This document shows, piece by piece, positions 10,709 to 18,643 of a stretch of 64,000 bases of DNA (position 1 is its first letter; every line of letters begins with the position of its first letter). Under the pieces are notes generated by a model. The model was given only the letters and a program-made list of their open reading frames with translations, was not told where the DNA came from and ran no database searches. Source of the stretch: Hydractinia symbiolongicarpus (lineage: Eukaryota > Cnidaria > Hydrozoa > Anthoathecata > Hydractiniidae); the NCBI RefSeq assembly GCF_029227915.1, contig NC_079883.1, positions 19,594,001 through 19,658,000 on the forward strand, written 5' to 3'. The position numbers were made by a program, and so were the translations under genes.

Positions 10709-11369
10709 TTATTCTATCAATAATTGCATCGTGAGGCCGGTGAAGGATACATTTTTCTCATGGTGAAATTCTGTTAACATGAACTCGAGGCGATCCGTCA
10801 AGCCCTTCAAGGGAAGGTATGTTGGGGTATCAAAACTCCAAGTAAGCATGTCTCCCCAAGCGTTTAGCTCCTTGGTGGGAAGCAAGGCCAGAATTTTTTC
10901 CTGTCAAGTAGGCAGTCGTCTTCATCCAACTCTGGCAAACGAGTCTCAATCTTTGGTAAATGTCGGTCCTGTAGTATGCATCGTAGTCACCCTTCATATA
11001 GTATTATTTCGCTGGATCGTAGGGCAGGCCCAGGAGCTCCTGGAGTTGTCGAATTATCACCACCGAGTACCCGTCACTGACACGTAGCCTGCAGAGTCCA
11101 TTTTTCAGGACAAACAGTTTCATTTTGTCCTCTGCCAGACTGTTGACGATAGCCGCTAAATCCTCGATCTTGTACAAATCATTCAGGATCTCATTTCGAG
11201 TAACCCTCTGATCAGGCCCTATTTTACGTATAGTAAACTGATTGTTACTGTACAGGTTCAGCCATACAGGCCTGATACTGATCAATTTCAAGGCTATCCT
11301 ACTATCCTGCCCCAGGTAGTCCTCAAATATCGTAGGCTTTTCGATATCAGTGATATACAGTTGCTTCAT
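10709..11369 (-). pseudogene. Minor capsid (penton-like) candidate 1
   Basis: Begins 'MKQLYITDIEKPTIFEDYLG' at 11,367-11,369, with 'RIALKLISI' and 'LYKIEDLAAIVN' following. After a shift near 11,010 it ends with 'DMLTWSFDTPTYLPL', 'TDRLEFMLTE' and 'FTGLTMQLLI'. A closing block of 'YLPL... D-LEF-LTD... F-GL' is typical of single jelly-roll minor capsid proteins of Polintons, so I favour that role. Copy C has a near-intact homologue (43,236-43,912). Its start lies in a perfect 30-bp palindrome shared with the divergent gene at 11,388. Its stop TAA sits immediately before the next gene's ATG. Confidence 0.65.
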
Positions 11370-11393
11370 CTTTGTTTTAAAACAAAGATGAAG
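11364..11393. promoter_or_regulatory. 30-bp perfect palindrome carrying two divergent start codons
   Basis: The palindrome has core TTTGTTTTAAAACAAA and ends in ATGAAG on each strand. The minus ATG (11,367-11,369) starts minor capsid candidate 1 and the plus ATG (11,388-11,390) starts the membrane-anchored capsid-associated gene. Only 18 bp separate them. Copy C keeps the same arrangement with a 20-bp near-palindrome. Any core promoter must overlap both leaders. Confidence 0.65.
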
Positions 11394-12503
11394 ATGTATT
11401 CGTACAATCCGAGAGCTAGGTACAAGTGAAACAGGGGAGAATGACCGCTTGGTATAACAAACCTGGAGCATCAGGGCCTGTACGTGTCTACAGACTCGCA
11501 CATTGAGTTGGCATTCTCTTTTACCAAATACCAGTTTACCACCAGAGTTTACCAAATATGCTATCAAAATCCTCACCAATTTACTGAACGACCCTATTAG
11601 GGTGGGTTGGACAGGGCAGGCGCTGGACTACTGGAACATTCAGGTTAACTTCGCCACCCATTGCGCAAGTACTGCCTTAGGCATCTCTTCCAAGCACATG
11701 ACAGGTTCCGTACCCCTTGTCAACTCGATTTTTTGAATTTTACGTCTATTACCACATGCGTCGTACCCTAGCAAGAATGAAAGTCCCCATGCCTAACGAT
11801 GGGTTTTCTCAGTACAAAAACCCCTGCTCAACCTCCGGATATGCGCAGGTATGTAGGGAATACTGTGCAGATGCCAATAGCCTGTACAAATTCAAGGCTG
11901 TCATGTCCTTATTGACAAATGGTAGATGGTGGCCTCAGGTCGATGGGAATTGGGCAAAGTTCATCATCCCCACAAGTCAGGGTTTGACATCGGAGGGTCT
12001 GACCAAGCTGAGCGAGAGTATTCGCGTCTACGTGGTCCTGTTGCTAGGATCGCAGGCAGAAGGCATCCTTAATCGGATTTGGTGCTGACAACTACACAGC
12101 AAGGCAGATCCTGTTGCAAAAATTTGAGGCCATGGTACAGCGTCAAGAGAATGTAGGACATGATATCGACGAATTTCAGAAGGTGCTTTAGTATGCCCGA
12201 ACTCCGGTGAATTTTGCCGTCATGCCCAGCGTATACATGCTGCACTCTGATATGAACCTGCGCATAGGCAAGATTGTGGGTTATAATAACAACATTCTCA
12301 TAGCACCTGCCAATGTAAATGTGGGGGTACGGGTTGATGTGAATAACAAGCCTATTGTCAAGCATACCATCAGACATGTCGCAGCTATCAAATCACCACC
12401 CAAGCATACTATCAAACCATATCAACCATATCTAAAATCCTGCAGATTGTACGTAGGATTTTCTAAAGGTTCTATTGTTTCCATCTGGATGATCTCGCCC
12501 TAG
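11388..12503 (+). pseudogene. Membrane-anchored capsid-associated protein (candidate 2)
   Basis: Starts at the palindrome with 'MYSYNPRARYK', then degenerates through several frame changes. Recognisable blocks: 'VNFATHCASTALGISSKHM' (about 11,645-11,700), 'FYVYYHMRRTLARM', 'SQGLTSEGLTKLSESIRVY' (about 11,970-12,030), and 'YMLHSDMNLRIGKIVGYNN' (about 12,235-12,290). Homologues are in B (23,275-23,775, C-terminal part) and C (42,204-43,215). In B the protein ends in a transmembrane helix, 'TLGVGLILAFIW', implying a membrane anchor. The family is widespread in cnidarian Polintons. Whether it is a penton, spike or internal membrane protein is not decidable from this sequence. Confidence 0.65.
12434..12462. 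terminator. Weak hairpin between convergent genes (copy A)
   Basis: 8-nt arms AAAATCCT and AGGATTTT with a 13-nt loop, located where the plus capsid-associated gene meets the minus coiled-coil gene. Copy B has a stronger hairpin at the equivalent place. Confidence 0.3.
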
Positions 12504-12642
12504 GCCTCCTCTTCAATATTATTCACAAGGACATCAACCCTATTCACGAAGTTCTGGGCCGTTGCTTTACCACCTTTGTTGGGTGTTTGATAGTCATCAA
12601 TTCCAATGGCCTTCATACGCGTACTACCTAAAAAGATGCGGG
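12490..12642 (-). pseudogene. Coiled-coil membrane protein, internal fragment
   Basis: The minus strand reads 'LGSTRMKAIGIDDYQTPNKG' and 'AQNFVNRVDVLVNNIEEE', which aligns with residues about 115-165 of the copy B protein (23,800-25,021). Both ends are missing. The N-terminal side ends abruptly at about 12,642, where sequence switches to the middle of the major capsid gene on the other strand. This marks a deletion of the divergent gene starts. Confidence 0.7.
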
Positions 12643-12644
12643 GA

Positions 12645-13306
12645 CGGCGACCTCGGGGTCTACCGCAGCCAAGGCGGCCGATGCTGCGTACAAGATCACG
12701 AACATCAAGTTAAAGTTTGACAAAGTGAGCCATGAAGGCCTAGCAAGTGCCATGATGTGAAGGTATAGCCACCTTGCACTACCCTACGAAAGGATCCTAA
12801 GAAGTAAGGCAGTGACCATGAAAAAAGCCGACACTTCAAACAACCTTCAAATCGATACCCCTGCAAAGAGCCTAAAAGGCGTCTTGCTACTCTTCATAGA
12901 CCCTGGGAAAGTGAAGCCCTACGCTGGTGTTAACGAGGTCTTTTACAACCCCAAAATTGAGAAGATAAGCGTCACGGTGGAAGGGGAGCCTAATGAACTG
13001 TATAGCCATGCCATGCTCCCCAAAGACCACCTCGAACAAGTCGTGAGCCTTTTCGGTAGCCATGACGCCTCGGTAACGATTGGCCGATTCTTCAACGAGA
13101 GATATGCGTTGTTTATCGATTTCCGGGTCTCTCCCGACGATACACTACATGGCGCCGGAAGACCCCTGCAAAGGCTTAGTGACGGAATTACCCTCCATAT
13201 GACTAAGAAGGCCGACGGAACTGGGGATTTCAGATGTTATGTGTACTTGCTCCAAGATGCTCAGCTAAATATCTTAGATGGTAGGTTTCATAGCGTGGAG
13301 TACTAA
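12645..13306 (+). pseudogene. Major capsid protein, C-terminal part (copy A)
   Basis: Reads through 'YKITNIKLKFDKVSHEGLA', a stop at 12,758, 'LALPYERILRSKAVTMKKAD', then a long clean stretch to 13,306 with 'YAGVNEVFYNPKIEKISV', 'GEPNELYSHAMLPKDHL', 'RYALFIDFRVSPDD', 'LHGAGRPLQRLSDGITL' and the end 'DGRFHSVEY'. These blocks match the C-terminal jelly roll of Polinton double jelly-roll major capsid proteins. Copies B and C align. The N-terminal half is deleted at 12,642. The gene is followed 3 bp later by the GA-type gene on the same strand. Confidence 0.75.
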
Positions 13307-13309
13307 TAA

Positions 13310-13741
13310 ATGGCGACAATAGCTGTTCTCGTTGCAGGCGCTGCTGTTAATGCATTGGCATTCAGTGGCACGAACTTTCTATTTAGTAAGCTCTCGGGGC
13401 ATGGCAAGGCCGAGAGGAGAAGACATGATAGGGCCATGGAAAAGCTCAATGATACACAGTGGATACAAGACCGACAGGCTAAATTAGACTGGTTTGCCAA
13501 GCAACTGGAACTATAACTAAAGGCAAGGAAGATTCTGAGAGAATTGGATGACGACCTCTATAAATACTATATTGCTTCAAACAAGAAAGCCCCGATATTG
13601 TCCGATTTTTACACACCCTCAAAAGAGCAACAAGATGGGAAATTGACCTTCATCGTTGACTCATTGTCCCTGCTAGGGTTCGTGGCGTATAAGTATCTCT
13701 ATGAACGGTTTTTGACATATAATACAACATGTCAAAAACGC
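13310..13741 (+). pseudogene. GA-type Polinton protein (copy A)
   Basis: Start in TAATAAATG. The N-terminus 'VLVAGAAVNALAFSGTN' is a hydrophobic Gly/Ala helix, then 'LFSKLSGHGKAERRRHDRAM' and a helical middle. 'PILSDFYTPSKEQQ' and a C-terminal hydrophobic helix 'LSLLGFVAYKYL' follow. One in-frame stop at about 13,514 is the only break. Copy B (26,325-26,714) matches and has one stop elsewhere. The family sits between capsid and integrase genes in cnidarian Polintons. A membrane-spanning virion protein is likely from the two hydrophobic ends. The frame runs into the integrase start hairpin at 13,708. Confidence 0.65.
13708..13739. promoter_or_regulatory. Hairpin overlapping the integrase start (copy A)
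   Basis: Perfect 11-nt arms GTTTTTGACAT (13,708-13,718) and ATGTCAAAAAC (13,729-13,739), with a 10-nt loop. The second arm begins with the integrase ATG. Copy B has an equivalent hairpin at its integrase start. Confidence 0.55.
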
Positions 13742-14642
13742 ACGTTGTTACGGAAGAAGAGTCTGGAAAATTAACCCAAATTTACTACATGCCAGATCAT
13801 CTCTGGACGGGGCGCAAGGCTGTCAAATTGCTCGCGAAAGAGAGCGGTCTATCCAAAAAGCTAGTCAACCATTGGCTGTCCCGTCAATTGCTCTAGCTCC
13901 GGCATATCAGGGGCCCAAAACGTATTGATTACCCTAATTTCATCATCACAACACCCAACGAAATGCACCAGCTAAATCTACTATACATGCCCCATGATTT
14001 AGACTCGAGATAAAAACCGCCCGCCATTGCGCTCCAAAAATTCCAGCGAGATTGCGGACATGATCAAGCGGGACCTTTACGATACCCCAAAACATTCCAG
14101 TGTGATAATGGTTCTGAATTTAAGTCAGATGTAACGATGTTACTGGAGGACAAGGGTGTGGAGATTAAACGGGCTACCACAAAATACCACCATGCATTCA
14201 CGGCCTTTGTAGAGTTGTAGCACAGGATGCGCAGGAGCTTGTTTCTAACGAGAATAGCAGTATATGGGTCAAGCACCTATACGTTATCGTCAAAAGTCTC
14301 AATAATACCAAGACTGCCATGATTGAGATGAAGCCCAACAATGCAATCAAGCTTGATGAGGTACCGCACGCGAAAAGCGAAGAATATCCAGAGGAAAAGC
14401 CTCTACCTGAGGATGGTTTGTACCTCTATTTGCTACAACCAGGAGAAGAGCATAGTGACTCGAAAAGACGTGCTACAGATTCTTTCTGGAGTAGGAAAAT
14501 GTATAAGTTGGACCGTATTGTATGGAGTAGTCGTGTTTTGTACTATTTGAAAGATGGACCCGAAAGAAGCTTCGTGTCAGAAGAACTCATGCTTATTCGG
14601 GAGGATGTTGAAGTACCTTCAGAGGAGGTTAAGGCTTGGTAA
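13729..14642 (+). pseudogene. Polinton integrase (DDE, chromodomain-like tail), copy A
   Basis: Starts MSKTHVVTEEE and shows 'LWTGRKAVKLLAKESGLS', then the RNase H-fold core. The first catalytic Asp position in 'MHQLNLLYM' is Asn (13,975-13,977; copy B has Asp). The second is in 'CDNGSEFKS' and the Glu is in 'HHAFTAFVE', spaced D-x35-E. A block after 'LLYMPHD' is deleted. The C-terminus, 14,319-14,642, is open and ends with a chromodomain-like 'RKMYKLDRIVW' and 'VLYYLKDGPERSFV' block. In life it would insert element DNA with a short target duplication. The Asn substitution, stops and gaps make it inactive. Confidence 0.85.
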
Positions 14643-14811
14643 AGAGTATTTTCAGGAGTACCTCTAAAGGTTCATCTTCCATCCTCCAAAGCAAAGGAGC
14701 CTCAATACCTTATTTCTCGAATCCAAACTGGTCAATAGGGGAGGGACTTTAAGCCCCTGCCTTTAATATGGTAATTTTGCTACCCACAAGAGTAGTAGAA
14801 TTAGCGCCCGC
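14643..14811. terminator. Convergent interval, imperfect palindrome
   Basis: Between the integrase end (plus) and the BRO-type gene end (minus) lies GGGACTTTAAGCCCC at about 14,744-14,758, a palindrome with one mismatch. The position parallels hairpins at the other convergent junctions. Confidence 0.3.
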
Positions 14812-15601
14812 TTATGACATATCAATGTCAAACATTGCCTCAAATAACTCACGCATATCATCGTCAGGTAACGTGAAATGGTTGAGATAAAATTTCTCAA
14901 TGCCTAGGGTATCATCCCTGAATCGGCACCAGGCATGCACTGTATTATGATCGTCGCATTCCGGTTTCCTAGCGGTCATGATCAGGGTACATTGCTTTTA
15001 ACGTGTTTATTCTTGCACCGAGTTGACTGCGCTGGCATCGGATCATGTAGTGCTTATGTATACCTTTTTTTCTACGTTCATGAGGATCGTTTTTATCAAC
15101 CACGCATAGCACGGTATTATATTGATATCGGTGTTGAACATGTCATTCCTTAAGCCTCGCATTTTTCTGGGTCTGTACCTCAAGCTCGTCCTCAAGTACC
15201 ATGAGCTGACTATCTCAATCCCCCAGATCATCCTCGAGTATAGAGACGGCAATATCTCTGTCCTCGAGGGCTTGGCGCTGCTTCTCAAGTTCGTCTTGTA
15301 GTTTTTTCACATCTCCCGAGCAAGCCATTTGATTATCCCCACAGCCTTTGGTTTTCGGGAACGACGGATGATCTCCAACGCGCCGTCCAACGTGACAAAT
15401 ACATCATGCGGATTTTTCCCTCTTCCAAAGGGGAGGGTGGCAATTTCTTGCCTTGTTATAGTTCCCTCAACATATTGAAAATTGCTCTTTATATCAGCAA
15501 TACCCAAAAAACGGCCAATATCGGCACGTTTGAACATAGGTTGATTTTGATTGCCAGACAGTGTCGATGGTCTCTGCGTTGAACTTAACTTGCGACAACA
15601 T
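14812..15601 (-). pseudogene. BRO/MSV199-type protein with coiled coil and DUF3627-like end
   Basis: The N-terminus has 'FKRADIGRFLGIADIKSNFQ' and 'DGALEIIRRSRKPKAVGIIK', a layout typical of MSV199/BRO-N DNA-binding domains of large DNA viruses. A coiled coil follows ('KLQDELEKQRQALEDRDIAV', about 15,290-15,230). The C-terminal part has 'VLCVVDKNDPHERRK', 'HYMIRCQRSQLGARINTLK' and 'HAWCRFRDD', which resembles DUF3627 of insect DNA viruses. The gene lies just downstream of the ATPase on the same strand. Several frame changes near 15,300, 15,150 and 14,950 break it. The DUF3627 assignment is from memory of the family. A regulatory DNA-binding role is inferred. Confidence 0.6.
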
Positions 15602-15642
15602 CTTTCTAATATATTAACATAAGTCAAGGGATTTCACCGTGG

Positions 15643-16229
15643 TCACTCGAGAATCTTCCAAGTCCTAGGATGTTCCAGCCTCACGTATAGGCATGCATTT
15701 TTGGACTTTTTAAGCTCAGCCTTAATATCAAAATAAGGTTGGTCTCCTCGTCTACCATTTTCATGGCTGAGCGTTCATTAGGGTACCACAAGAACAGGGC
15801 CTTCTTCTGTCTCCTCAGATTCTTGGGAAGAGCAGTATAGCTCTACGTGAGTAGCCAAAGACTATGTTTGCGATGCCTAACACTGATAGCCAATTCAAGC
15901 AGGAACTGTCGACGCTTATCGAGACTCTCGTCGGGTATCATATCGTCCACGACAAACAACGTCCCTTCACCTGCCAACAACGAGAACAACTTCGCTATCC
16001 ATCCAAACAGCTCATTTCCAGGGTCTATAAGGAACACGTAGTCGTCCTTCCAGAGTGAGGCCCTTTCCAAATAGGTCGTATTCCACCGTATAGTAGGGCA
16101 CAGCATCACAATATTGTGATAGTGTCCCCTATACTCATTTGCGAAGAGGTCCAGGACACGTTGTGTTTTTCCACAGCTTGTCGGTCCTGTCAATATCGCC
16201 GTGTGAGGCTCTTTATCAACGTTCAACAT
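15643..16229 (-). pseudogene. A32/FtsK-HerA-type DNA packaging ATPase (copy A)
   Basis: Starts MLNVDKEPHTAILTG. Walker A is 'GPTSCGKT' (residues about 15-22), Walker B 'TLFVVDD' (about residue 96), and the conserved 'RHRKHSLWLLT' block follows (about residue 118). A stop at 15,843 interrupts just after this block. A recognisable C-terminus ('LRRQKKALFLWYPN') runs to a stop at 15,643, with a frame change near 15,715. The length of about 195 codons fits Polinton packaging ATPases, which drive genome encapsidation. Copy C has a homologue with a cleaner N-terminal 150 codons (40,855-41,453). Its upstream neighbour here is the zinc-ribbon gene. Confidence 0.88.
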
Positions 16230-16316
16230 TTTTTTAATAGTTAGACCATTTCCTATCGTGAATTTTAGGGCATATCGCTGCGCATGTAGAACATATCAAA
16301 ACACTGCCGTGATTGT

Positions 16317-16748
16317 TCACCAAAGACCCCGACAGGCAGGGCAGAGCGTGGTATTTTGTGTATGGTATTCGAGGGGTAGTGGAGGATATGTTAATTTTCC
16401 CTGTAGATATTGTAGTACTTTGCGATACTTTTTGACGAGCAGTGCCTTCTCCGGGCCGACATGCTCAGGGGGTGCTCCGATGAGTTCGGCGTAGCGGGGT
16501 ATAATATCGTATGTCAACAAGGTATAGAGAAGTAGGTAATTCCTATCCTGTTGAAACCCCTGAATCTCCTTGTATATTCCGATGGGGTCTACTTCGTGTT
16601 CGATAACATGGTCCTTGCATTTGGTACACCGCTTCCCCTTAGCTTTGTGCATGCAACCTATGCAACTCTTTGTCCAACTATTCCCCCTAATCTTGAACTT
16701 GTCCAGGGTTAGGACATGCTTGCACTTCGAACAACATTTGGCCTCCAT
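16317..16748 (-). CDS. Zinc-ribbon protein 1 of Polinton A (143 aa)
   Basis: The start is in GTAAATG. The protein has 'KCCSKCKHVLTLDKFKIRG', then 'SCIGCMHKAKGKRCTKCKD', giving three CxxC knuckles in the first 45 residues. A helical middle follows, then 'TTLCPACRGLW' at the end with a fourth CxxC. The 'C-x2-C-x-t-F-x-C-x2-C' ribbon is common in nucleocytoplasmic viruses and Polintons. The ORF is uninterrupted, unusual in this element. It precedes the ATPase on the same strand, and a paralogue lies immediately upstream. Nucleic-acid binding is likely, but the function is unknown. Confidence 0.6.
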   Translation of the reverse strand: MEAKCCSKCKHVLTLDKFKIRGNSWTKSCIGCMHKAKGKRCTKCKDHVIEHEVDPIGIYKEIQGFQQDRNYLLLYTLLTYDIIPRYAELIGAPPEHVGPEKALLVKKYRKVLQYLQGKLTYPPLPLEYHTQNTTLCPACRGLW

Positions 16749-16803
16749 TTACTATGAAGAGTCTCGCCTTGTTTAATGCCCTGGCAACATCAGCAAGCAT
16801 AGG

Positions 16804-17091
16804 TTACCTCCCTGTTTCTATATACTTAAACGGAATCTTGTGATGGATATGAAAAAACTCGTAATGTTCCCAGGCCATCCCCTCAAAAAACTGAGCCTCA
16901 ATATGAGCCCTACATATAGCCACGAGCTCATGTAGAGGCTGGTTGCTGGGGCGTGTTGTACGCTCCTTTGACACCTTCTTTTTATCGAGACATTTGATGC
17001 ATGTCCTCGTTAGTTGACCATTACGCTTCATCTTGAAATTGTCCATAGATAAAAAGTGTTTGCATCTCTAACAACTCTTGGTTCCTTCCAT
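16804..17091 (-). pseudogene. Zinc-ribbon protein 2 of Polinton A
   Basis: Begins MEGTKSC, has one stop after the first Cys (about 17,072), then 'RCKHFLSMDNFKMKRNGQL' and 'TCIKCLDKKK'. It is a clear paralogue of the downstream gene. The C-terminal half differs: 'LVAICRAHIEAQFFEGMAW' and 'FHIHHKIPFKYIE'. The HxHHKIPF string resembles the HNH-nuclease signature region, but I see no full HNH motif. It is about 95 codons. The tandem arrangement suggests gene duplication with divergence of the second half. Confidence 0.5.
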
Positions 17092-17135
17092 ATTTCTTTT
17101 TGTCCTTAGGGACAAATAGAAATTTTACTAGACGC

Positions 17136-17405
17136 TCATTTTGGAGGTATCAGTGATTTCTTAAACCATCCCTGCTTGATCGCGTATTCGGCGAACAGGA
17201 TCGCTGCCGTCATATAGCCGGCGAGCTTCAGGCCGTCCTCCAGGTCCATCTTTGCCCCGGGTCTCGAAACCCCAAGGACCCCTTTTTTTGCACCCATAAC
17301 TATTAGGATTGTATATGATACTAGCCTGACTGACTCCCATAAGGAGTCAATAATCATCGTCTCCTTCGGGCTAATGTTGCTATCCATGTGAGCCTTTGTA
17401 GTCAT
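17136..17405 (-). CDS. Small membrane protein 1 of Polinton A (89 aa)
   Basis: The start is in TATAAATG. The uninterrupted ORF has hydrophobic segments 'LVSYTILIVMGAKKG' (about residues 29-43) and 'LAGYMTAAILFAEYAI' (about 61-76), and a basic end. It is therefore probably a two-span membrane protein. The neighbours are other small genes of the minus block. I do not recognise the family, although short membrane proteins are usual at this place in Polintons. Confidence 0.5.
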   Translation of the reverse strand: MTTKAHMDSNISPKETMIIDSLWESVRLVSYTILIVMGAKKGVLGVSRPGAKMDLEDGLKLAGYMTAAILFAEYAIKQGWFKKSLIPPK

Positions 17406-17458
17406 TTATATTATAGCATTTTGAACATTTCGACCTCGAGAGACTGAGTTTTGCCCTG

Positions 17459-17736
17459 TTACCTTTGCTGAGACTCAGGTGCGTGGTTTTGAGATCCATT
17501 TTCGCCTCTACCAAATTTGTACCAGGCGCCTACTCCTATGGCAAGCACGGCCAGCGTGACTGCACAGAACTTGCCCCAGAAGAGGTTTTGACTGTAAGCT
17601 CTACAGTACCCTCTTGTTGCTTCATTTCTTCCTTTCTTTTCTTCATCAGTGCCGCCAACTTGTGTCCCTGCGCAACCCTTCCGGGATGCTTTACCGGCTC
17701 TGTAATGACTCTTTCTTCTTTCTGTTTTTCACTCAT
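17459..17736 (-). pseudogene. Small membrane protein 2 of Polinton A
   Basis: The start is in TATAATAAATG. The N-terminus is basic, with 'EPVKHPGRVAQGHKLAALMK', a pattern I recall from Polintons of cnidarians. After a frame change near 17,590 a transmembrane helix follows, 'AVTLAVLAIGVGAWYKFG', then a short tail to a stop at 17,459. About 90 codons in all. A single-pass protein with a basic N-terminal domain is expected; a virion role is inferred. Confidence 0.55.
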
Positions 17737-17755
17737 TTATTATAAGCCCTGCTTT

Positions 17756-18160
17756 TCAATGATCTTCCTTGGTTTCCTTCTCCTCCTCTTTTTTGCCCAT
17801 ATGTCTCGCTTTATGACCAGCTACCACGATGGGTGCCAGACACCTCCCAATGGTGCAGTACACAAGGATCCCGAGATCTGTCATACTATCCCGGATGATA
17901 GGATCCTCTTTAATGTCCCTACGTAAGTCATCACACTGTCAATATCCACGATATTTCCGATCATGCTAGCATAGAGGCTGATCACGTGAGTAGACAGTGC
18001 CCTAGCGTTTTTTTCACACTTTTCGTGGAGTTCTCGCTATACGTACTCGGCATGTACCTTTTCTACCGCCTCGTCAGGGGCTTTGTCGACAAACCCTTCT
18101 GTGCATTTTATCGATAAAAGGTGTCCTTTGCCTTTCCTAAGAGCTTCTTTCAGGACCTGG
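17756..18160 (-). pseudogene. Unidentified Polinton helical protein
   Basis: Downstream of the polymerase and before small membrane protein 2, the minus strand reads 'RQVLKEALRKGKGHLL', 'CTEGFVDKAPDEAVEKVHAE', 'ISLYASMIGNIVDIDSV', then in a second frame 'DIKEDPIIRDSMTDLGILV' and 'IVVAGHKARHMGKKEEEKE'. I recall similar helical proteins next to polymerase genes in Hydra-type Polintons, but give no function. There is a stop near 18,045 and a frame change near 17,925. The start is not defined. Confidence 0.45.
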
Positions 18161-18600
18161 CGTTTATCGATGGGTTTCTCTATCTGCTCATATTCTGCAG
18201 AGGCTGTATCGAATACTCGTTTAGTGCTAACTTATTCACCTTTTGGGTGAACACCTGATGGTTCTTGTTCTGAATCAACACTTGAGTTTTGTATATATCA
18301 ACGCCCTCTTCCAGGCATCGCCTATAGTCGTCGAAGGTGATGGAGTTCTTGGTTACGCATTTCTTCAAGCCCTTCGTTTTCCTGTCGCCGCCCTCTTTTG
18401 TGAGGCTCTCGTAGGCATAGAGTTTTGCCCTTAGGGTGATGATGATTTTCCCACCTAGCTCGTCTTTCACGAGGCCTACTACCTTCTTGTTTTTCCCTAT
18501 GGGGAGAGGCCTGTTATCATCCTTGCTATACGCACTCGTGTCAAAGCGTGACTCGACATCGTTGGCAATATCCTTGTAAAAGTCCTCCATTCGAATGTGG

Positions 18601-18643
18601 TACAGCTATGCTACATGGTCCGTGTCCATGTAGCATAGCTGTA
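18601..18643. repeat. Perfect foldback at polymerase motif C
   Basis: 18-nt perfect arms TACAGCTATGCTACATGG and CCATGTAGCATAGCTGTA around a 7-nt loop. The minus strand should continue from 'YMDTD' into the rest of motif C, but instead reads back through the same bases, so coding is lost. Confidence 0.9.

Noticed and set aside
16830-16910. Full HNH endonuclease in zinc protein 2
   Set aside because: Only an HHKIPF-like string is present; the remaining catalytic pattern is not visible.
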